From the NCBI GenBank assembly GCA_024653775.1, contig JANLHZ010000028.1, positions 1-36,573 on the forward strand: a DNA stretch of 36,573 bases, given 5' to 3'. Shown here one piece after another: positions 32,587 to 36,573 of the stretch (its first letter is position 1; each line of letters begins with the position of its first letter). Origin of the DNA: Planctomycetota bacterium (lineage in GTDB: Bacteria > Planctomycetota > UBA8742 > JACQVU01 > JANLHZ01). The position numbers and the translations under genes are program-made. The notes below the pieces were generated by a model. The model did not search any database. It saw only the letters and a program-made list of their open reading frames with translations, and was not told the origin of the DNA.

Positions 32587-33171
32587 ATGAGAACTAAATA
32601 CTGCATTCATATCTTTGCGATTGCGGCCATCATCGTTTTTGCAGTACTGGTCTCTGGTTGCGAGAACGTCAGGCCGATAACGAGCTACACAGGTCTCGGG
32701 ATGGACAATATGAGCCTCGAAGAACTCCAGCAATTCGAGAACCTCAACAAGACCGTGTCTAGCACGCCAGGAATGATGGACTACGAAAACGACGAGTTCG
32801 AGAGATCCGTGGCGATCGGGATTCTTCGCGAGACTCATCCGGAATGGTCGGAAATGAGCGATGACGAAGTTCTCGCATCCGGCGCGAAATATTTAACGCC
32901 CGAAGCGAGAGAGGCCTACGCGAAAGTTTACTGGATCGCGGTCCACAGGATATGGCATCGTGAGATCGAAAACCTCGGTCTTAACGAGGAGTTCGAATCG
33001 TTCATAGACGAGGCGAACGGGATAGTGCACGAAGAAGCGGAGCCGGAGGAAGAGGTCGTGCCGGAAGACGAGGGACAACCGGAACCGGAGGAAGAAGTCG
33101 AGCCGGAGGACGAAGGACAGCCTGAGCCTGGAACCGCGCCCGGCGGAGGCATCGAACCGTTAGCCCGGTAA
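32587..33171 (+). CDS. Small acidic lipoprotein
   Basis: The 194-residue protein starts MRTKYCIHIFAIAAIIVFAV, then LVSGC (lipobox, Cys25), so it is a lipoprotein. The middle part (about 45-150) is helical with no recognisable domain (ESFIDEANGIVHEE). The tail (about 155-182) contains two 14-residue units, EEEVVPEDEGQPEP and EEEVEPEDEGQPEP, i.e. a Pro-Glu-rich stalk that is likely to be extended. GGAGGTGAT at 32575-32583 is an excellent ribosome site and fixes the start at 32587; earlier in-frame codons have none. The two repeat copies differ at synonymous positions, so the duplication is not recent. It ends only six bases from the stop of the convergent TPR gene. Function unknown. Confidence 0.85.
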   Translation: MRTKYCIHIFAIAAIIVFAVLVSGCENVRPITSYTGLGMDNMSLEELQQFENLNKTVSSTPGMMDYENDEFERSVAIGILRETHPEWSEMSDDEVLASGAKYLTPEAREAYAKVYWIAVHRIWHREIENLGLNEEFESFIDEANGIVHEEAEPEEEVVPEDEGQPEPEEEVEPEDEGQPEPGTAPGGGIEPLAR

Positions 33172-33177
33172 CGTCGT

Positions 33178-33702
33178 CTACGGCGGAGCTACGTCTCGCA
33201 AGTTTGCGGTTTGCCCTAAGCCGCGGAGTTCAGCGAGAAAAGCGTACTCATCGGCGCGGTCCGGGAATTTGGTTTTCAATTCTTCGCGGACCGCGTCGCC
33301 TTTTTCGATCTCGTGGCGCTGGTAGTACAGGCTTGCGAGCTGGGTGAGCGTCTCACAGGTCGCCTGTTTGCTCCTTGAAGCCTCGAGGTTTTCGGTCGCC
33401 TTTTCGAAGTTGCCGAGGGCGAGGTACGCTATCCCGAGGTAATATTGAACCATCGCGTTGTCCTTCGCAAGCTCCGCGGCTTTCTGGAAGTGTTCGAGCG
33501 CAAGCGCGTAATGCTCGCCGCCGGAGGTTCCTTCCGCGCTATCCGCCAGCTTAAGTTCCGCGAGCCCTTTTTCGACCAGAGGCTGCGCCGCGTCCGGAAT
33601 GAACCCCGGCGAGTCCTCGCTCGGATAGCGATTCAGGATCGTGAACACCGCGCCGCCAAGAATGGCGATCACCAGCAGAACAATCACAACGTTTTTAGCC
33701 AT
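33178..33702 (-). CDS. Membrane-anchored TPR protein
   Basis: The 174-residue protein has an N-terminal membrane helix (about 5-22, VVIVLLVIAILGGAVFTIL) and then TPR-type helical pairs: ALEHFQKAAELAKDNAMVQY, YLGIAYLALGNFEKATENLE and a third partial pair to about residue 145. This places a small TPR scaffold at the envelope, probably on the periplasmic side, where it may hold partner proteins. The start ATG at 33700-33702 has no Shine-Dalgarno. It is convergent with the lipoprotein gene at 32587-33171. The upstream side (33703-33762) leads into an AT-rich mobile-like element. No specific pathway can be inferred. Confidence 0.82.
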   Translation of the reverse strand: MAKNVVIVLLVIAILGGAVFTILNRYPSEDSPGFIPDAAQPLVEKGLAELKLADSAEGTSGGEHYALALEHFQKAAELAKDNAMVQYYLGIAYLALGNFEKATENLEASRSKQATCETLTQLASLYYQRHEIEKGDAVREELKTKFPDRADEYAFLAELRGLGQTANLRDVAPP

Positions 33703-33762
33703 GTGGATTTAAATAGCGACTGGACTCGAAAGTTTCAACCATCCGACGCGGAAGTTCGCCTT

Positions 33763-33895
33763 GATAAATAGGGACGGACCAATTTATTTTGTAATATATT
33801 TCAGATTACAGCACTTATAGCTAAGTGTTTATAGGACTTGTTTGTTATTTGCTGTTATATGACAAAATAAATGAATGGGTCCGTCCCTATTTATC
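33763..33895. mobile_element. AT-rich hairpin MITE-like element (GGGACGGACC family)
   Basis: The terminal arms GATAAATAGGGACGGACC (33763-33780) and its complement (33878-33895) are perfect for 18 bp and continue imperfectly (AATTTATTTTG / CAAAATAAATG). Inside are two further small stem-loops, GTAAT...ATTAC and CACTTA-TAGC-TAAGTG (near 33812). The AT content is far above the flanking genes. The size and terminal palindromes suit a MITE or RAYT-type element; no transposase is present. One arm carries the stop codon of the TPR lipoprotein gene (33891-33893). Confidence 0.65.
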
Positions 33896-35210
33896 TGATG
33901 GACCCCTGCTCGCCCCTGGTCCTGCCGAGGCGTTGTTCGAGTTCCGCGAGGTTGACTTCGAGCACGTCGTCCCGGGCGCCGGGTTTCATCGTGCGCCAGG
34001 CATGGTCGAGATCATCGAACGCAGGTGCATACTTCCCGAACGCCTGGTACAGCCGAAGGCCGCGGTTGACTCGCGCCATGTAATGATCCGGATTCAGCTC
34101 AATAGTCTTGTCGAAGTACGGCATAGCTTCGCCTTCCCTGCCGAGCGCGACGAACAGCATCGCGAGGACGTACGTGGCGCCGTAGTTCGCGTCGTCGAGG
34201 TCGATAGCCTTGCGGGCGTCTTCGAGCGCGAAGCCGAGTTCCGCGTTCGCGCCGTGATCCCACATGTGCAGCCGGCAGTTTGCGCGATCGACGTACGCCT
34301 TGCATCTCTCCGAGTCGTCGAACTCGCCCAAGAAGACGAGCTTCGTATACAGCGAAAGCGCCTCCTGGAATTTTTCGAGGAACTCCTTCGACTTCGCGAG
34401 CTTGCGGATCACGTCGGGATCGTTCGACTTGTAGGCGAGCGCGTCCTGCAGAAGGCGTTCCGCCCGGCGCATATGCGTCGGCTCCTGAAGCCCGATGTAC
34501 GCCTCCGCGAGCAGAACCCACGCGTCGACTTCGTCCGGGCTGTCCGCGAGAAACGCTTCGAATTCCCGCACCGCTAGGGAGTATTCGTTCACCGCGAGAT
34601 AAATCTGCCCGAGGTGCCACGAAGGTTCCGGGTTAAACGGATCGATCTCCGCGGCGAGCCTAAAGTCCTCGACGATATTGTCGAATATCTCGGACGGATA
34701 CGGATAATTTTTCGCCTGCCAGTAGCCGGTCTTGTAGTTGGCGCGTCTCACGTAGAGATGCGCGACGAACTCGCGGTCGCGGTTCGTTCCGCGTTCGACG
34801 GCGTCGCGTCTTTCAAGATCGATCGCCTCGCTCGCGCGCATCACCGCGGCCTCGGCGAGATAATCCTCCCTGCGGATCTCGAATGCGGTAAACGCGACGT
34901 CCGCGCGAAGCATTTCCCACTTGCAGTCGATCTCGATTTTCTCCGGGAGCGGCATTCCCTGCTGCGTGTGCTGATCGCGGTACTTCCGATCGAATTCCTC
35001 CTTCGAAATCGCAGGCTCCGGAATCCAACGTTCTTCCGGAGTCACCGCAGGAGCGACCTGGGCGTCGCGGCTGTTTGCCTCCGATTCGTTCGTCTGCGCG
35101 GTTTCTTCGCCAGAATTTTCTGGTGCGGAATTCAGCTCCTCCGGGACTGCCGGAGTCGACGTGCAGGCACCGAGCGCAAGCGCGGTTAAAACGAATGCGA
35201 GCGACTTCAT
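33891..35210 (-). CDS. TPR lipoprotein with its stop codon inside a mobile-like element
   Basis: The 439-residue protein has a lipoprotein signal (MKSLAFVLTALALGAC, Cys16) and a Ser/Glu/Asn-rich linker (17-60). TPR repeats follow at about 180-430: EIDPFNPEPSWHLGQIYLAV, NEYSLAVREFEAFLADSPDE, DEVDAWVLLAEAYIGLQEP, later DLDDANYGATYVLAMLFVAL and ELNPDHYMARVNRGLRLYQA. TPR arrays bind partner proteins; the N-terminal half (65-180) is not recognised. The last residues GSIR and the stop derive from the terminal arm of the hairpin element at 33763-33895, so the original C-terminus may have been cut. Start ATG at 35208-35210, no clear ribosome site; it lies 13 bp from the HDOD gene stop, suggesting an operon. 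Confidence 0.85.
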   Translation of the reverse strand: MKSLAFVLTALALGACTSTPAVPEELNSAPENSGEETAQTNESEANSRDAQVAPAVTPEERWIPEPAISKEEFDRKYRDQHTQQGMPLPEKIEIDCKWEMLRADVAFTAFEIRREDYLAEAAVMRASEAIDLERRDAVERGTNRDREFVAHLYVRRANYKTGYWQAKNYPYPSEIFDNIVEDFRLAAEIDPFNPEPSWHLGQIYLAVNEYSLAVREFEAFLADSPDEVDAWVLLAEAYIGLQEPTHMRRAERLLQDALAYKSNDPDVIRKLAKSKEFLEKFQEALSLYTKLVFLGEFDDSERCKAYVDRANCRLHMWDHGANAELGFALEDARKAIDLDDANYGATYVLAMLFVALGREGEAMPYFDKTIELNPDHYMARVNRGLRLYQAFGKYAPAFDDLDHAWRTMKPGARDDVLEVNLAELEQRLGRTRGEQGSIR

Positions 35211-35223
35211 ATCGAGAAGGGTA

Positions 35224-36201
35224 TCAGAGCTTCTTCAGTTCGTCATTCATTTTTTCCCGCTCGAGCCGCGCTTCCGCAAGCCACGGAACCCCCTTCCGGT
35301 CGAAGCCCAGCCGCGCGAGCGCGTGCTTCGCCGCCTTATCGTGAACTTCATCGACCTCGTCTGCCGCGGGTTCCGAGACGAGCAATTCCGCGAGATGCGC
35401 CGCAAGCTGAACCAGCGCCGACGCGATCGGCATAGCTTCCTCGCAGTAGTTCCCGCGCCTTCCGTGATGACTCTCCACAAGCGCCCGCACGTTCCGGACG
35501 AACCTCGGCTGACGATCTTCCGCGAAAGCCGAAGCGTCCGCCCACTCAGAGATGAGTTCCGCGCCGATCTCTTCGTGCAGCGGAAAACCGCGCTCTTCCG
35601 CCGCGAAGAATTCGAAATCGTGGTAGCACACCCGACGCGCAGCCGCGGCTTTCTCGCGCACTTCCGAAACGAAGCCGGAGACGTCGTCATTCGACATCAT
35701 CAGAAGCACTCCGACGTCCGCGAAGAGTCCCGCGAGGTACAGATCGCTCCCATGAACGTTCTCGCCTTCGAGCGCGCCTTCGAACCCCGCGGCGAACTTC
35801 GTCGCGAGCCTGCCCGCAAGAATGCTCCTGCGGATATCGACGACGAGATACCGCCACATCGACTTTCCGAGCCTGCCCTTCAGATTCTGGGAGTGCTGAT
35901 AATAAAGCATTTCGAGAACGCTCACGGTTCCGAGTCTTGCGAGTTTGTATTCGAGCTGTTTGTCGTACCTGCCCTCGTCCTGCGAACGCCTCTGGAACAG
36001 ATTCATCAACGCGCGGTCCATCTCTACGACGCGGGCGAGTGACTTCCAGACGTCTTCGTTCTCGTCCTCGACGATCTCCATCGCCTGAAGCAGCGCTCGC
36101 GGAAACGCGAACAGACGATCTCCGCCACCGGCGAAATGCCTGCTCAGAAACTCCCGTGCCGGCGCGCAGCGCCGAGGGTATGAGGGTTCGCTGTTTTCCA
36201 T
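35224..36201 (-). CDS. HDOD-domain protein
   Basis: The 325-residue protein has the HDOD pattern: an FAFPRALLQAMEIVEDENED start (about 31 residues from the ATG), VEMDRALMNLFQRRSQ, LAGLFADVGVLLMM in place of the HD-domain's LLHDIG, and EERGFPLHEEIGAELISEWA. HD catalytic residues are replaced (AD instead of HD), as is typical of this family, so it is presumably a binding or regulatory module. ATG at 36199-36201 is my choice; an in-frame GTG at 36279 would add 26 residues, and neither has a visible ribosome site. It precedes the TPR lipoprotein by 13 bp and is probably co-transcribed. The region 36280-36477 upstream holds no gene that I can recognise. Confidence 0.8.
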   Translation of the reverse strand: MENSEPSYPRRCAPAREFLSRHFAGGGDRLFAFPRALLQAMEIVEDENEDVWKSLARVVEMDRALMNLFQRRSQDEGRYDKQLEYKLARLGTVSVLEMLYYQHSQNLKGRLGKSMWRYLVVDIRRSILAGRLATKFAAGFEGALEGENVHGSDLYLAGLFADVGVLLMMSNDDVSGFVSEVREKAAAARRVCYHDFEFFAAEERGFPLHEEIGAELISEWADASAFAEDRQPRFVRNVRALVESHHGRRGNYCEEAMPIASALVQLAAHLAELLVSEPAADEVDEVHDKAAKHALARLGFDRKGVPWLAEARLEREKMNDELKKL

Positions 36202-36477
36202 CGGAGGAATGTTCTCATCCGCAGGGAAGTCTACCACGAAATCCGCGGACGTCGAATTTGGGTGCGCACAACTATTCACGGGTGCGAACGCTGTTCGGCG
36301 TGGTCAAGGCACGCGCGCAAGAACCTCGCAGCCAGGCGGCTTTGCACAAGATTGCGCTTTCGCTATGGATAACCTGACCGTAATAGCTGTCGGACGTTTC
36401 ATATAATGGTTCCGGGATTACACAATTCCGTGGCTTAGGATTGTTGCTATATGCGCTCCCCTACTATGGAAGCCATC

Positions 36478-36573
36478 GGCTTTGTTGCATAAATCCTCTT
36501 GGCGGAAATCCCTATTACATAGGGATAATCAGGTGCAGAGAGCTAGGCGACAGGTATGAGAAATCTGGCATTT
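36478..36573. mobile_element. Putative insertion-sequence end (IS5/IS903-like terminus), cut by the window edge
   Basis: GGCTTTGTTGCATAAATCC begins at 36478. It closely resembles the terminal inverted repeats of IS903/IS5-type elements (GGCTTTGTTGAATAAATC) as I remember them. A perfect small hairpin, TCCCTAT-TAC-ATAGGGA, follows at 36509-36525. The transposase, if present, lies beyond the window; ATGAGAAATCTGGC near 36556 may be its start. Both family and orientation are uncertain. Confidence 0.45.

Noticed and set aside
32355-32606. 84-residue N-terminal extension of the B12-type radical SAM protein
   Set aside because: It reads through a palindromic repeat and leader sequence; MKFLFLIPPE is the usual family start.

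Overview
The window looks like a GC-rich (roughly 58-60 % by eye), Gram-negative bacterial chromosome. It has several lipoproteins with good lipoboxes, periplasmic proteins with Sec signals, a PQQ-type beta-propeller, a DUF58 / DUF4175-like gene set, an Rne/Rng ribonuclease beside a DUF2344 protein, and many short palindromic intergenic repeats, including the family whose translation gives GTGVPPV...HGRDARAT. That mix is most familiar to me from Planctomycetota and related uncultured lineages, but the assignment is an inference; there is no rRNA and the only RNA gene is a tRNA-Gly(GCC).

Layout. 1-2337: repeat-rich left edge with tRNA-Gly, a signal-peptidase-I-like membrane protein that has lost its catalytic residues, and an orphan antitoxin whose toxin seems to be cut off by a repeat. 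2338-4581: a secreted protein made of a duplicated domain plus an NTF2-like C-terminus. 4721-6853: two Opp/Dpp-type transporter ATPases without their permeases. 7180-7608: a PPC/DUF296 protein. 7708-18794 (all minus strand): PQQ propeller -> DUF4175-like membrane protein -> coiled-coil periplasmic protein -> 1056-residue protein built of a 16-residue repeat -> DUF58 protein. Immediately upstream on the same strand, 18888-22812, lies DUF2344 -> RNase E/G, the two overlapping by 41 bp. 23202-24587: a lipoprotein and a small membrane protein. 24852-26964: a divergent YchF-like protein and an ABC-2-type ATPase. 27151-32354: two radical SAM enzymes flanking an MCE/MlaD protein and a lone MNT-type nucleotidyltransferase. 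32587-36201: a small acidic lipoprotein, two TPR proteins and an HDOD protein. The right edge appears to enter an insertion sequence.

How the genes work together. The minus-strand block 22812->7708 is the best candidate for a coherent and poorly described system: a membrane-anchored DUF4175-like protein, two large coiled-coil or repeat-rich periplasmic partners, a propeller scaffold and a cytosolic DUF58 protein, possibly co-transcribed with an RNA-processing enzyme. It resembles Bat-type (MoxR/DUF58/VWA) loci but has no MoxR and no VWA membrane subunit in the window.

Non-coding structure is unusually rich. There are 7-bp-period tandem arrays of different sequence at many gene junctions, four HGRDARAT palindromes (one inserted in frame inside a gene), inverted copies of a ~145-bp double-hairpin repeat 26.5 kb apart, an AT-rich hairpin element that supplies the stop codon of a TPR lipoprotein, and a possible anti-Shine-Dalgarno switch upstream of a lipoprotein gene. 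All calls are by eye from the sequence; no database search was possible.
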